DNA of 57,778 bases from Bernardetia sp. (GTDB lineage: Bacteria; Bacteroidota; Bacteroidia; Cytophagales; Bernardetiaceae), in the NCBI RefSeq assembly GCF_020630935.1, contig NZ_JAHDIG010000026.1, forward strand, positions 1-57,778, written 5' to 3'. The position numbers and the translations under genes are program-made. Position 1 is the first letter of the stretch. Each line of letters opens with the position of its first letter. A model generated the notes under the pieces. It worked only from the letters and a program-made list of their open reading frames with translations, made no database searches and was not told the DNA's origin. Below are positions 17,127 to 27,031 of this stretch, one piece after another.

Positions 17127-19943
17127 ATGAAAACAAATTTATTAACCCTACTTGCAAGTTTATTTCTTGTATTTTCTACATTTTCCTACTCTTCTGCACA
17201 ATCTACTAAAGGAACAGTTAGGGGAACAATAAAAGACCTTACCAATGGAGAAGAACTCATTGGAGCAACAGCAGTAATTGTCGGCACAACTACAGGTGCA
17301 GCAGCCGATTTAGACGGAAAATATTCTCTTTCCCTAGAAGCTGGAACTTACGATATTCAATTTTCTTTCGTTTCCTATCAATCAAAAACAATTACTGGTG
17401 TAGAAGTAAAAGCTGGAGAAGTAACAGTTCTTGATGTAGCCTTAGGAGAAGATAACGAAATTTTAGATGCTGTAGTAGTTGAAGCAAAAGCAGAAACAGC
17501 ATCAACAACAGCTGTTTTGGCAGCACAGAAAAATTCTGGTGTAGTACAAGACGGATTAGCTTCAGAGCAAATTTCACGTTCTGGAGACAGAGATGCAGCA
17601 GCAGCCATTACAAGAGTAACAGGCGTTTCAGTAGAAGGTGGAAAATATGTATATGTACGTGGATTAGGAGACCGTTATAGCAAAACAACCCTCAACGGAG
17701 CAAACCTTCCAAGCCTTGACCCAAATAGAAATTCTGTTCAGATGGACTTATTTCCTAGCAATCTGATTGATAATATTATTGTTTCAAAAACATTTGCGCC
17801 TAACCTTTCAGGTGAATTTGCAGGAGGTAATGTAAACCTTGTTACTAAAGATTTTCCAGACCGTTTTACTTTCCAATGGAACTCTTCTTTTGGTTTTAAT
17901 GACCAAGCTAGTTTTAATGGAGATTTTTTGAGTTATGAAGGAGGAAAAACAGACTTTTTAGGCTTTGATGACGGAACTCGTGAAATTCCTGCTATTGTTG
18001 CTGATGGTCTTTCAACAGATAGAGAAGAATTAGCAGAAGAAGCTCGTTCGTTCGGAGAAGGTTTTGGCTTTGAAAATAAGTCGCCTATGATGAATCAGTT
18101 TCACTCAGTGGCATTAGGCAATCAGATTGATGTTTTGGGTCGCCCTTTTGGTTTTGTTACTTCACTTTCGTATCAAAGAAATTTCAATTACTTTAATGAC
18201 GGAGTTACAGGACGTTATAATCTTCCAAGTGCTGAAAGTGCTGAATTGAACCCAGCCTTTGATTTGCGTACAGAAAAAGGAACAGAAACAGTTTTGGCAG
18301 GAGCAAACCTCAATATGGCTTATAAAATTGCTCCAACAAGCAAAATTGCTTTAAACTTAATGTATAACAGAAGTTCTGATAAAGTTGCAGACTTTAGAGA
18401 AGGACGTTGGAGTGAAGAAGTTTTTGGAGAAAATAATATCTACCAAACAAATGTACTTCAATATTTAGAGCGTTCTATTGGTTCGGCACAGCTCAAAGGA
18501 AAGCATACTTTAGGAAAAAGAAATATCGAAATTGAGTGGCTTTCTTCTATCGCTCAATCTACTCAAGATGAACCAGATTTGCGTTACTTCTCAAGAGATT
18601 ATATCCAAAATGGAGATGAGCGTGTTTATAATATCAACATCGCTGCTTATCCTGCTCCTGCTCGTTACTACCGTGATATGTTAGAAACTAACTGGGACAA
18701 CAAAATAGATGTTACGATTCCATTTACTACAAAAGCTGGAGATAGCAAAATTCAGCTTGGTGCTGGATATTTGAATAAAGAAAGAGATTTCAATGAAGCT
18801 CGTTATGATTATGGACGTTTGACAGGATTTAATGTGCTAGATGATTTTGAAAGAACAGGAGACCCAGATGATTTCTTAAAAGATGTTGGTTTCTTAGAAA
18901 ATGGACAGCGTGGAATGACAATTTTAGATGCTACACAACTTACAAATAGCTATACAGGTTCACAGCAAGTAATTTCTGCTTATGCCATGACAGATTGGAA
19001 AATTGCAGGAAAACTTCGTTCGGTTATGGGACTTCGCTATGAAGGAACAAACATTGAAACAGTGAGTGATAATCCAGATATTGAAGTTGGAAAGGTTAAT
19101 ACAAATGATATTTTGCCAGCCTTAAATCTTATTTATGAAGCAACAGAAAAAATTAATGTTCGTGCTTCGTATGGCAGAACGCTTGCTCGCCCTACCTTTA
19201 GAGAGCTTGCTCCTTTTCCTAGCTTTGACTTTATCGGAGACTTCATCTTGATTGGTAATCCAAACTTAGAGCGTACACTTATTGATAATATTGACCTTCG
19301 TTTTGAGTCTTACCCTGGTTTGGGAGAGATTATCTCAGTAAGTGCTTTCTATAAGCGTTTCCAAAATCCGATTGAAAGAGCATTCAATCCACAAGCTGCT
19401 AACGGAGAAGTTCAGTTCCGTAATGTAGGTGCTGCAACTGTAATGGGAGTAGAACTTGAAGTTCGTAAGCGTCTGAATTTTACAAAAGCCTTAGAACGTT
19501 TCAGTGTAGGTTCAAATCTTAGTATTATGTCTTCAAAGGTAGATATTGACCCAAGAGAATTAGAACTTATTCGTGCAACTGACCCAGACCGTAAATCTAC
19601 TCGTTCAATGTTTATGCAATCGCCGTATGTAGCCAATGCGTTTGTGTATTATGATATTGAAGAAAAAGGAATTAATGTAAGTACAACATTCAATGTGTTT
19701 GGAAAGCGTTTGGCGTATGTTACACAAGGAGGACAACCAGATGTATTTGAAGTAGCTCGTCCATCTTTAGACTTTGCTTTCAAGAAAACAACAGAAAAAG
19801 GCTGGGGCTTTACCTTCCGTGCAAGAAACCTTCTGAATCCAGAATACAAAATGGTTCAAGAATTTAAAGGACAAGAGTACACGTATGGCTCATATAAAAT
19901 TGGTCGTACCTTCTCTTTAGGAATTACTTATTTGATTGACTAA
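17127..19943 (+). CDS. TonB-dependent receptor with a carboxypeptidase-like regulatory domain
   Basis: 938 residues: signal peptide (1-24, ending SYSSAQ), CarboxypepD_reg-like domain (about 28-115: GTVRGTIKDLTNGEELIGA, GAAADLDGKYSLSLEAGTYD), plug (about 130-240: ISRSGDRDAAAAITRVTGVS, YVYVRGLGDRYSKTTLNGA, GGNVNLVTKDFP) and a long barrel ending YKIGRTFSLGITYLID. The 'GDRDAAAAITRVTGV...VRGLGDRYS' plug is a distinct sub-type I have seen in many Bacteroidota. Unlike SusC it has no SusD neighbour; the preceding PKD lipoprotein is the obvious candidate partner. Ligand unknown. Confidence 0.92.
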   Translation: MKTNLLTLLASLFLVFSTFSYSSAQSTKGTVRGTIKDLTNGEELIGATAVIVGTTTGAAADLDGKYSLSLEAGTYDIQFSFVSYQSKTITGVEVKAGEVTVLDVALGEDNEILDAVVVEAKAETASTTAVLAAQKNSGVVQDGLASEQISRSGDRDAAAAITRVTGVSVEGGKYVYVRGLGDRYSKTTLNGANLPSLDPNRNSVQMDLFPSNLIDNIIVSKTFAPNLSGEFAGGNVNLVTKDFPDRFTFQWNSSFGFNDQASFNGDFLSYEGGKTDFLGFDDGTREIPAIVADGLSTDREELAEEARSFGEGFGFENKSPMMNQFHSVALGNQIDVLGRPFGFVTSLSYQRNFNYFNDGVTGRYNLPSAESAELNPAFDLRTEKGTETVLAGANLNMAYKIAPTSKIALNLMYNRSSDKVADFREGRWSEEVFGENNIYQTNVLQYLERSIGSAQLKGKHTLGKRNIEIEWLSSIAQSTQDEPDLRYFSRDYIQNGDERVYNINIAAYPAPARYYRDMLETNWDNKIDVTIPFTTKAGDSKIQLGAGYLNKERDFNEARYDYGRLTGFNVLDDFERTGDPDDFLKDVGFLENGQRGMTILDATQLTNSYTGSQQVISAYAMTDWKIAGKLRSVMGLRYEGTNIETVSDNPDIEVGKVNTNDILPALNLIYEATEKINVRASYGRTLARPTFRELAPFPSFDFIGDFILIGNPNLERTLIDNIDLRFESYPGLGEIISVSAFYKRFQNPIERAFNPQAANGEVQFRNVGAATVMGVELEVRKRLNFTKALERFSVGSNLSIMSSKVDIDPRELELIRATDPDRKSTRSMFMQSPYVANAFVYYDIEEKGINVSTTFNVFGKRLAYVTQGGQPDVFEVARPSLDFAFKKTTEKGWGFTFRARNLLNPEYKMVQEFKGQEYTYGSYKIGRTFSLGITYLID

Positions 19944-19980
19944 TTGAAAAACAGCTTCTGATTTTCATTTTTTAAAACCT

Positions 19981-20017
19981 AAAAACAGTTCTAGCGTTTT
20001 GTTAGAACTGTTTTTTT
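19981..20017 (+). terminator. Intrinsic terminator after the TonB receptor gene
   Basis: A 13-bp stem (19981-19993 with 20003-20015), 9-base loop, with a run of seven Ts at 20011-20017. Confidence 0.9.
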
Positions 20018-20105
20018 ATTGTCTAATTCTAAGTACTTATATTTATTTGGTCTGATTTTATTGGATTTATACGAATAAAAATAATACACTAAAACTTATA
20101 TAATT

Positions 20106-20420
20106 ATGAACTTTACAAGTCATTCATCTACTGAAAAATTTAATGACTACCTTTCCGATTCACTTTCAGAAAAAGAAAAAGTTAGTTTTGAAACAAAACT
20201 AGAGCAGGATAAAGAGTTGGCACAAGCCTTTGAAAAACACAAACAGATTTTGGAAGGTATGAAAGGTGCAAGACGTGCCTACTTTCAGCTTTACAGAGAT
20301 ATTGAAGGCGAGCAGCCTTATTCAACTACAAATCAAAAAATTGCTCTGTGGTATGTTTGGGTAGTTGTTTTTATTGTACTAGGGTTAGCTGCTTGGGGAA
20401 TTTTTGAATTATTCTCATAA
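20106..20420 (+). CDS. Small single-pass membrane protein, possibly anti-sigma-factor-like
   Basis: 104 residues. The N-terminal 75 or so residues are charged and helical (FNDYLSDSLSEKEKVSFE, KELAQAFEKHKQILEGM), followed by one membrane helix (about 82-100, WYVWVVVFIVLGLAAWGIF) near the C-terminus. The start resembles the N-terminal helical region of Bacteroidota anti-sigma factors (a short 'D.YL.G.LS..E...FE' pattern), but there is no zinc-binding HxxxCxxC motif and no sigma factor nearby. It lies 92 bases before the ABC permease and may be co-transcribed with it. Function not established. Confidence 0.6.
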   Translation: MNFTSHSSTEKFNDYLSDSLSEKEKVSFETKLEQDKELAQAFEKHKQILEGMKGARRAYFQLYRDIEGEQPYSTTNQKIALWYVWVVVFIVLGLAAWGIFELFS

Positions 20421-20511
20421 ACTAAATTCCGTTAAAAATAATAGAATATTCCTATTTGAAACAATACTTTTTTATCTTGTAAAAGAAACTTACTAAGATG
20501 GATTACCAACT

Positions 20512-21774
20512 ATGAGAATAATAGATATAGACAAATGGAGTGAGATTGTAGATACTCTTTTTAGACACAAACTCCGAACCTCTCTTACAGCTTTGGGTGT
20601 AGGTTGGGGTATTTTTATGTTGGTGTTGCTCTTAGGTGCAGGCAAAGGACTTCAAAATGGAGTAGAATATAATTTCAGAGATGATGCTGTTAATAGCCTT
20701 TGGGTGTACGGTGGACAAACCTCAATAGCCTACAAGGGAATGCCTGTAGGTAGGCAAATTCAATTTCAAAATCAAGATTATGATGCTTTAGAAAATATTG
20801 ATGGTGTAGAGTATAAATCAGGTAGATATTATTTGAGAGGGGAATCGATTACTAGATACAAAAACAAAAGTTCGTCCTACAATACCCGTTGTGTACACCC
20901 AGACCATAAATATCTTGAAGGTACGATAATGGACAACGGACGTTTTATCAATCAAACAGATTTAGATAAAAAAAGAAAGGTTGTTGTAATAGGAAAACTG
21001 GTAGCAAAAGAGCTTTTTGAAGAGTTTGAAACTGAACCAGCTTTTCCTGTTGGAAAGTGGATTACCATTGGAGACATTCCTTTTCAAGTAGTAGGAGTAT
21101 TTTCAGATGCTGGAAACGAGCGTGAAATGCAGTATATGTACCTTCCCATCACAACAGCCCAACTAGCATTTAATGCAAATAATAAAATAAACCAGTTGAT
21201 GATGACAGTAGGGAATGCTTCTGTTGAAGAGTCTAATCAGATTGCAAAAAATATTCAACAAGACTTTGCTAAACGTCATAAATTCTCTCCAGAAGATGAT
21301 AGAGCTGTAAGAGTACGTAACAATGTTGAAGAGTTTGAGAAGTTTCAGATGCTTTTTCTCTTTATTCGTGGCTTTGTTTGGGTGGTAAGCCTAATGACTA
21401 TTTTGGCAGGAATAATTGGTGTGAGCAATATTATGTTAATTATTGTAAAAGAAAGAACTAAAGAAATTGGAATTCGAAAGGCTTTGGGAGCAACGCCTTA
21501 TTCTATTGTCAGTCTGATTGTGAGTGAAGCGATTGTGATTACTTCGGTAGCTGGTTTTTTTGGACTTACTTTAGGAGTAGGGGCGATTATGGGAATGAAA
21601 ATACTTGTAGGAGACGGAGGTGGTGGCGACTCATTTTTTAGAAATCCAGAAGTAGATTTATATGTCGTTTTGGTAGCGATTGGTTTGTTAGTTATTTCAG
21701 GTGCATTAGCAGGTTTTTTTCCAGCTTATCGTGCTGCCAAGATTGCTCCCATTGTAGCTTTGAGAGCAGATTAA
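20512..21774 (+). CDS. MacB/FtsX-type ABC transporter permease
   Basis: 420 residues. A cytoplasmic N-terminus and first membrane helix (HKLRTSLTALGVGWGIFMLVLLLGAGKG), a periplasmic MacB-core-like domain (about 55-280), then three membrane helices in an FtsX domain (about 290-415), with the typical IVKERTKEIGIRKALGATP loop and the ending FPAYRAAKIAPIVALRAD. Such permeases work with an ATPase partner and usually a membrane-fusion protein in lipoprotein or substrate export, or in mechanotransmission. Neither partner is adjacent here, so they must be elsewhere. Start ATG 20512. Confidence 0.88.
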   Translation: MRIIDIDKWSEIVDTLFRHKLRTSLTALGVGWGIFMLVLLLGAGKGLQNGVEYNFRDDAVNSLWVYGGQTSIAYKGMPVGRQIQFQNQDYDALENIDGVEYKSGRYYLRGESITRYKNKSSSYNTRCVHPDHKYLEGTIMDNGRFINQTDLDKKRKVVVIGKLVAKELFEEFETEPAFPVGKWITIGDIPFQVVGVFSDAGNEREMQYMYLPITTAQLAFNANNKINQLMMTVGNASVEESNQIAKNIQQDFAKRHKFSPEDDRAVRVRNNVEEFEKFQMLFLFIRGFVWVVSLMTILAGIIGVSNIMLIIVKERTKEIGIRKALGATPYSIVSLIVSEAIVITSVAGFFGLTLGVGAIMGMKILVGDGGGGDSFFRNPEVDLYVVLVAIGLLVISGALAGFFPAYRAAKIAPIVALRAD

Positions 21775-21833
21775 ATTTGAATATACAAAACACTTTTAGG
21801 TAGTAGTTAAACTTTAGAAAATCAAAAAACCTT

Positions 21834-21890
21834 CTTTTCCCTGTTCTATGACTCACAGAACAGTAAATATCTATGAATATCCATTACTCT
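21834..21890. repeat. Dispersed intergenic repeat, copy 2
   Basis: 57 bases, about 80 percent identical to 12119-12175 in the same orientation. The central palindrome (21843-21861) has one mismatch relative to copy 1. Again it lies between convergent genes. Confidence 0.75.
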
Positions 21891-21913
21891 AAGTAGTTAA
21901 AATTTAGAGCATT

Positions 21914-21975
21914 AAAAAGCCCTTCTATATTCAGTATTTTATGCTAAAATATAGAAGGGTTAAAATTTTTTGAGA
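21914..21975. terminator. Bidirectional intrinsic terminator
   Basis: A perfect 12-bp stem (21920-21931 with 21948-21959) and 16-base loop, with A-run 21914-21918 on one side and T-rich sequence on the other. It ends both the ABC permease (plus) and the S9 peptidase (minus). Confidence 0.85.
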
Positions 21976-21984
21976 CTTAGAGAA

Positions 21985-24159
21985 TTACTTCGCTTTCTGA
22001 TTTACCTCATTTTTAGGAAGTTTCTCAAAACCCATATTATAGAGTGTAAAGGCAAAAACATCAGCATTTTCTTCTATGATTTTGCTTGTTGGTTTGCCTG
22101 CTCCGTGTCCTGCATCGGTTTCAATACGAATCATGACAGGATTATTTCCTTTGTGTTTGTCTTGCAACTCTGCTGCAAACTTAAAGGAGTGTGCAGGAAC
22201 AACACGGTCGTCGTGGTCGCCAGTAACAACAAGTGTAGCAGGATAAGAAACACCTTCTTTTACATTATGGACAGGAGAGTAACCTTTCAAATACTCAAAC
22301 ATTTCTTTGCTTTGCTCTGATGTTCCGTAGTCATACGCCCAACCAGCACCAGCTGTAAAAGTATGATAACGAAGCATATCCAAAACTCCCACAGCAGGAA
22401 TAGCTACTTTCATAAGGTCTGGACGTTGCGTCATGGTTGCGCCTACCAAAAGACCTCCATTAGAACCTCCTTTGATTGCTAAATAATCGCTAGAAGTATA
22501 TTTTTCACTAATTAAATATTCAGCAGCAGCAATAAAATCATCAAAAACATTTTGTTTCTTCATCTGTGTACCTGCATCGTGCCACTCTTTTCCATATTCT
22601 CCTCCACCTCTAAGGTTTGCCACAGCATAAACGCCTCCTTGCTCCAGCCAAACCGAATTAATCACACTAAAACTTGGTGTAAGGCTGATATTAAATCCAC
22701 CATAACCATATAAAATAGTTGGGTTTTTACCATTCAACTCTGTCCCTTTTTTATAAGTTATAATCATCGGAACTTTAGTGCCGTCTTTAGAAGTATAAAA
22801 AACTTGCTTCGACTCATAGTTGTCAGAGTTAAAATCAATAGCAGGTTTCCAATACGATTCGTACTCTCCTGTGTCAGCATTAAATTTATAAATACTACTT
22901 GGTGTGTTGTAGTTAGTGAATGAGAAATACATTTCTTTATCATCTTTCTTTCCTCCAAAACCTCCAGCACTACCCACACCTGGAAGTTCTATATCTCTAA
23001 TTTTGTTTCCATCCATATCGTACTGAATAACCTTTGAAATAGCATCTACCATATATTCAGCAAACAAATATCCACCTCCAGAAGAAGCACTCAACACATT
23101 TTCCGTATGAGGAATGACATCTTTCCAGTTTTCAGAAGTAGGTTTTGAGAAATCTGTCGTTACAACTTTCTGATTTGGTGCATCTAAGTTGGTTACCAAA
23201 TAGAGTTTTGAACCTTCATTTTCCATTACATACGTATCACTGTCTTCATTATCAATAATGGTAATTAATGGATTGCTTTCCTTAGATAAATCTTTGATAA
23301 AAAGTTTATTTCCAGAAGTGGCATTACTACCAGAAATAACTAAATACTTTTCGTCTTCTGTCAAATATCCACTTACATATCTATGTTTTTGTTCGGCTGT
23401 TGCTCCAAAAATAACTTTATCTTGGCTTTGAGGTGTGCCTATTTTGTGATAGTATAGTTTATGTTGGTCAGTTTTGGCAGAAAGCTCACTTCCTTCTGGT
23501 TTGTCGTAGCTAGAATAATAAAAACCATCGTTTCCTTTCCAACTTACACCACTAAATTTTACATTTTTGAGTGTGTCTTCAATGGCTTCTTTACTTTCTG
23601 TGTCGATTGTGATTATTTTTCTCCAGTCACTGCCTCCTTCTGAAATAAGGTAAGCTGCACGACTTCCATCTTTAGAGAAATTTAGTCCTGCCATCGAAAC
23701 AGTTCCATCTTTGGAAAATGTATTGGGGTCTATAAAAACTTGGTCGGTATCTTCTCCTTCTTTTTTGCGATAAACAACATACTGATTTTGAAGTCCATCA
23801 TTTTTATAAAAATACGTGTAATCTCCTTCTTTGAATGGTCTTGAGAGTTTTTCGTAGTTCCAAACCTTTTCTAACTGATTTTTAAGCTCCTCACGGTAAG
23901 GAATAGATTTTAAATAGTCAAAAGTAACATTGTTCTGCGCTTTTACCCAGCTTTCTGTTTCTGTGCTTCGGTCGTCTTCTAACCAACGGTATGGGTCAGT
24001 TACAGCCGTACCAAAATACGTATCTTGAACTGTATCTTTTTTAGTTTCTGGATATTCGAATACAACAGGTTTTTGTTCTTCTTCCATGGTCTTTTTTTCT
24101 GTTCCACACGCCGAAAGTAAGGCAGCAGCAACAGATAATTGTAAAATAATTTTTTTCAT
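21985..24159 (-). CDS. Prolyl oligopeptidase-family serine peptidase (S9), lipoprotein
   Basis: 724 residues. A lipoprotein signal ([12 protein letters not shown]) is followed by a seven-bladed propeller region (about 90-430) and an alpha/beta hydrolase domain. Catalytic residues: serine in [13 protein letters not shown] near 565, aspartate in [13 protein letters not shown] near 648 and histidine in [10 protein letters not shown] near 686. The sequence around [18 protein letters not shown] is the classic start of the mature enzyme. It cuts short peptides after proline in the periplasm or at the outer membrane. Single-gene unit, convergent with the ABC permease. Length and motifs fit the family well. 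Confidence 0.93.
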   Translation of the reverse strand: MKKIILQLSVAAALLSACGTEKKTMEEEQKPVVFEYPETKKDTVQDTYFGTAVTDPYRWLEDDRSTETESWVKAQNNVTFDYLKSIPYREELKNQLEKVWNYEKLSRPFKEGDYTYFYKNDGLQNQYVVYRKKEGEDTDQVFIDPNTFSKDGTVSMAGLNFSKDGSRAAYLISEGGSDWRKIITIDTESKEAIEDTLKNVKFSGVSWKGNDGFYYSSYDKPEGSELSAKTDQHKLYYHKIGTPQSQDKVIFGATAEQKHRYVSGYLTEDEKYLVISGSNATSGNKLFIKDLSKESNPLITIIDNEDSDTYVMENEGSKLYLVTNLDAPNQKVVTTDFSKPTSENWKDVIPHTENVLSASSGGGYLFAEYMVDAISKVIQYDMDGNKIRDIELPGVGSAGGFGGKKDDKEMYFSFTNYNTPSSIYKFNADTGEYESYWKPAIDFNSDNYESKQVFYTSKDGTKVPMIITYKKGTELNGKNPTILYGYGGFNISLTPSFSVINSVWLEQGGVYAVANLRGGGEYGKEWHDAGTQMKKQNVFDDFIAAAEYLISEKYTSSDYLAIKGGSNGGLLVGATMTQRPDLMKVAIPAVGVLDMLRYHTFTAGAGWAYDYGTSEQSKEMFEYLKGYSPVHNVKEGVSYPATLVVTGDHDDRVVPAHSFKFAAELQDKHKGNNPVMIRIETDAGHGAGKPTSKIIEENADVFAFTLYNMGFEKLPKNEVNQKAK

Positions 24160-24258
24160 TGTCTGTATTTGATGAGATATTAACGATTTTTTACGATTTG
24201 TATGGCAAGGTAGAGAATAATTACATTCTAAGTTTTCTAAAATTAGTTAATTTGTATA

Positions 24259-24323
24259 TCAGTCTTCTAGACTGGTTGGATAATAAAAAAATGTGTTACT
24301 TTGCATTCAGGCTAGAAGTCTGA
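24259..24323 (+). promoter_or_regulatory. Inverted repeat bracketing a promoter before the flippase gene
   Basis: Arms TCAGTCTTCTAG (24259-24270) and CTAGAAGTCTGA (24312-24323) pair at 11 of 12 positions. Between them are TTG (24276-24278), a 17-base spacer and TTACTTTG (24296-24303, one mismatch to TAnnTTTG). The left arm is also a local hairpin with AGACTG. The arrangement fits an operator around a promoter. Confidence 0.5.
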
Positions 24324-24360
24324 AATACATATTCTAATAGTATTCTTCAAAAAATAAAAA

Positions 24361-25881
24361 TTGTATAAAAAATTCCTCTCCCAAACAGCTATTTACGGAC
24401 TTACAGGCATAGTTGGTAGGCTTCTCAACTACCTACTCACACCTTTCTATACAGGTATTTTTCTACCCGATGAGTATGGTGGAATGTCTGTTTTTTATGC
24501 CTATGCTGCACTTCTAAATGTAATTTATACGCACGGAATGGAGACAACATACTTTCGTTTTATTGCTAAGGAAAAAGAGGCAGAAAGTGAAAATAAAAAT
24601 GGAGACTCATACAACCTTTCGCTTAGTTCTGTGCTTTTGGCTTCTCTAATTTTTAGCTCTCTAATGTGGATTTTTGCACAGCCGATAGCCACATTTTTAG
24701 AATATCCAGAAAATGCACAGTTTGTAAAATGGTTTGCCTGTATTATTGCCATTGATTCGGTGGTAGCGATTCCTTATGCAAGGCTTAGAGCAGAGGGAAA
24801 AGCAATAAAATTTGCCTCTCTTCGAATGACTGTTATTATTCTGACGTTATTTCTCAATATTTTCTTTCTCTATTTTTGCAAAAGTAGCGCAGAAGGAACA
24901 CAATTTTTATTTTTTCAAGAGTATGCAAAACTGATTTATGACCCTCAAATAGGTGTAGGATATGTTTTTTTAGCCAATCTAATTGCCAACTCTTCTGTAC
25001 TTCCACTGCTTTGGAGAGAATTTAAAGACTTCCGTTTTGTGATAAATTGGGAAATATATAAGCCTATGATAAAGTATGCTTATCCGTTGCTTTTTGCAGG
25101 AATTGCATATTCTATCAATGAAGTAATAGACAGAACGCTGCTACAAAAATGGCTGCCTAATAATTTTTATCCGAATAAAACTCCAATGGATGCTGTTGGT
25201 ATTTATTCGGCGTGTTATAAGCTCTCTATTTTTATTACACTTGCCGTTCAAGCCTTCAAATATGGGGCAGAACCATTTTTTTTCTCACAAGCAAGCCAAA
25301 AAGATTCTCCCAAAACCTTTGCTACCATTACTCATTTTTTTACGATTGTCTGTGTCTTGATGATGCTAGGCGTAAGTATGAATATGGAATGGATAGCCAA
25401 TATTTTTATCACAAATAAAGCATACCACGAAGGACTTTTTATTGTTCCAATTCTTTTACTAGCAAATATTTGTTTGGGGCTGTACTACAATTTTTCAGTT
25501 TGGTTTAAGGTTTCTGACCGAACTCATTTTGGACTTTGGATAAGTCTTGTGGGAGCAATTATTACAATTAGTTTCAACTTTCTCTTGATTCCCTATTTAG
25601 GCTATTTTGGAAGTGCTATTGCAACGCTTTCTTGTTATCTCACAATGGCAAGTTTGTGTTACATTTTGGGTAGGAAATATCAGCCTATTCCTTATCCAAT
25701 TCTGAAAATGATATTGTATTTGGGAGTTTCTACACTTCTTATTTTTGTTTGCTTAAATATTGAATGGACAGGGTTTTGGCAAAAACATTTGATTCAGAAC
25801 GGACTTTTAGTTTTGTTTTTAGTAGTTACAGTTTTGGTGGAGTATAGAACTTTTAAAAAACTAAAAGAACAGAGCAACTAA
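24361..25881 (+). CDS. Polysaccharide flippase/lipopolysaccharide biosynthesis membrane protein (MATE-like, Wzx type)
   Basis: 506 residues with 12-14 hydrophobic helices spread evenly along the protein and almost no soluble domains. The N-terminus (FLSQTAIYGLTGIVGRLLNYLLTPFYTGIFLP.EYG) is characteristic of Wzx/polysaccharide-biosynthesis flippases that move lipid-linked sugar units across the inner membrane. The start is TTG (24361), A-rich upstream, and places the first helix correctly; the next ATG is about 41 codons in. No glycosyltransferases are adjacent, so its pathway is unclear. Preceded by a promoter inside an inverted repeat. Confidence 0.82.
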   Translation: MYKKFLSQTAIYGLTGIVGRLLNYLLTPFYTGIFLPDEYGGMSVFYAYAALLNVIYTHGMETTYFRFIAKEKEAESENKNGDSYNLSLSSVLLASLIFSSLMWIFAQPIATFLEYPENAQFVKWFACIIAIDSVVAIPYARLRAEGKAIKFASLRMTVIILTLFLNIFFLYFCKSSAEGTQFLFFQEYAKLIYDPQIGVGYVFLANLIANSSVLPLLWREFKDFRFVINWEIYKPMIKYAYPLLFAGIAYSINEVIDRTLLQKWLPNNFYPNKTPMDAVGIYSACYKLSIFITLAVQAFKYGAEPFFFSQASQKDSPKTFATITHFFTIVCVLMMLGVSMNMEWIANIFITNKAYHEGLFIVPILLLANICLGLYYNFSVWFKVSDRTHFGLWISLVGAIITISFNFLLIPYLGYFGSAIATLSCYLTMASLCYILGRKYQPIPYPILKMILYLGVSTLLIFVCLNIEWTGFWQKHLIQNGLLVLFLVVTVLVEYRTFKKLKEQSN

Positions 25882-25955
25882 AACATTTGCAGCACAAAAA
25901 TAATAGTTTGCGTACTTATTAAGCTACAATAAATTCCGTTTTAGATTAAAATATC

Positions 25956-26735
25956 ATGATGCAAAGATTATTATACATTCTGACTTTTTTATTTGTGATG
26001 ATTCAAACTGTTGCTTACAGTCAGAAGGTCAGAACGCCTAAGAATATTGATGAAGCTATCCGTATTTTGAATACAGATTGTCCAGATAGTCTTAAACAAG
26101 TCATTAAAGAAACACCTAACGATAGTTTGCTTTATTTAATTTACCCTTTGGGGGGAGAGTATAGAACAATAACGAAATGGGCTGGACTAGGCTCAAAGAG
26201 AAAAACGAAGTTTGAAAAGTATTATTCCAAATTAGGAATTACTCACGCTAAACATATTGAGAAAATCGTGTTACTGTCTTTTAAAGCTGCCTTAAATGAT
26301 AATAACTTCATTCACGAAGATATTATCAGACCATTTCAAAAAATTGAACAAAAGTGGCGAAAAGAAGATAAAGAGAGGTTTACGACAGATACTCTTAGGA
26401 ACGTTTATATTCCCAAGAACCTTGAAGAATGTTTTAAACAAATAGATAGCTTTTGGAATGACTCTACTAAGCTGCAAGTTAAAGAGTGGACGGAAGACGA
26501 ATTTATTGCGAAGACACATTTTGGTTTTGGAAGGTGGATACGAAACAACTGGCAATTATGGGGAGGTTCAAGGCTATCAAAGTATTTCAATCAAATGGGT
26601 ATTTACCATCCAGATGACATGTCTGGAATTATCCTTGACAGCTATCATCGTTATTTATTAGGAAAAGAAATTAAATTAGAGGAGCAGGTCAAATCTTATC
26701 AAGATTATTGGAATAAAGTAAATGGAAAAAAATGA
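25956..26735 (+). CDS. Exported protein with a duplicated DUF6794-like domain
   Basis: 259 residues, signal peptide (1-22, ending AYSQ). Two copies of one domain can be aligned by eye: about 28-112 (PKNIDEAIRIL, YRTITKWAGLG, FEKYYSKLGITHAKHIEKI) and about 153-236 (PKNLEECFKQI, GRWIRNNWQLWGGSRLSKYF, GIYHPDDMSGIILDSYH). The second copy is closer to what I remember of DUF6794. Function unknown. It lies 74 bases after the flippase gene and ends before a strong two-hairpin terminator, so the two may share a transcript. Confidence 0.7.
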   Translation: MMQRLLYILTFLFVMIQTVAYSQKVRTPKNIDEAIRILNTDCPDSLKQVIKETPNDSLLYLIYPLGGEYRTITKWAGLGSKRKTKFEKYYSKLGITHAKHIEKIVLLSFKAALNDNNFIHEDIIRPFQKIEQKWRKEDKERFTTDTLRNVYIPKNLEECFKQIDSFWNDSTKLQVKEWTEDEFIAKTHFGFGRWIRNNWQLWGGSRLSKYFNQMGIYHPDDMSGIILDSYHRYLLGKEIKLEEQVKSYQDYWNKVNGKK

Positions 26736-26832
26736 CTTAAATAATTCAAAAATAATTGAGTAGAACAGAACTTTTCCTAGCTTGAATCCGTTATAATAGC
26801 GTACTTTAAATTCATTCTTTCTCATTACTTGC

Positions 26833-26909
26833 AAAAAAATACCTTTTCTAATCGCTGACAGTTTTCTTCAAAGTACAGAAAACTTGAGATATAGAAAGGG
26901 TATTTTTTT
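26833..26909 (+). terminator. Long two-part terminator
   Basis: An outer 18-bp stem (26833-26850 with 26892-26909, one G-T pair) encloses a second hairpin GTTTTCT/AGAAAAC (26861-26867 with 26877-26883), ending in eight Ts. It ends the upstream unit. Confidence 0.85.
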
Positions 26910-27031
26910 TGTCTAATTTTTAAGGAAAAAGATATTCGTAGAAAAAAAAATAAAAATTTTTGTGTGGAATTTTGTGAAGTGGTGCATCTACTTACCAAAC
27001 AAACAGATTACTACACCAAATTTTTATAATT

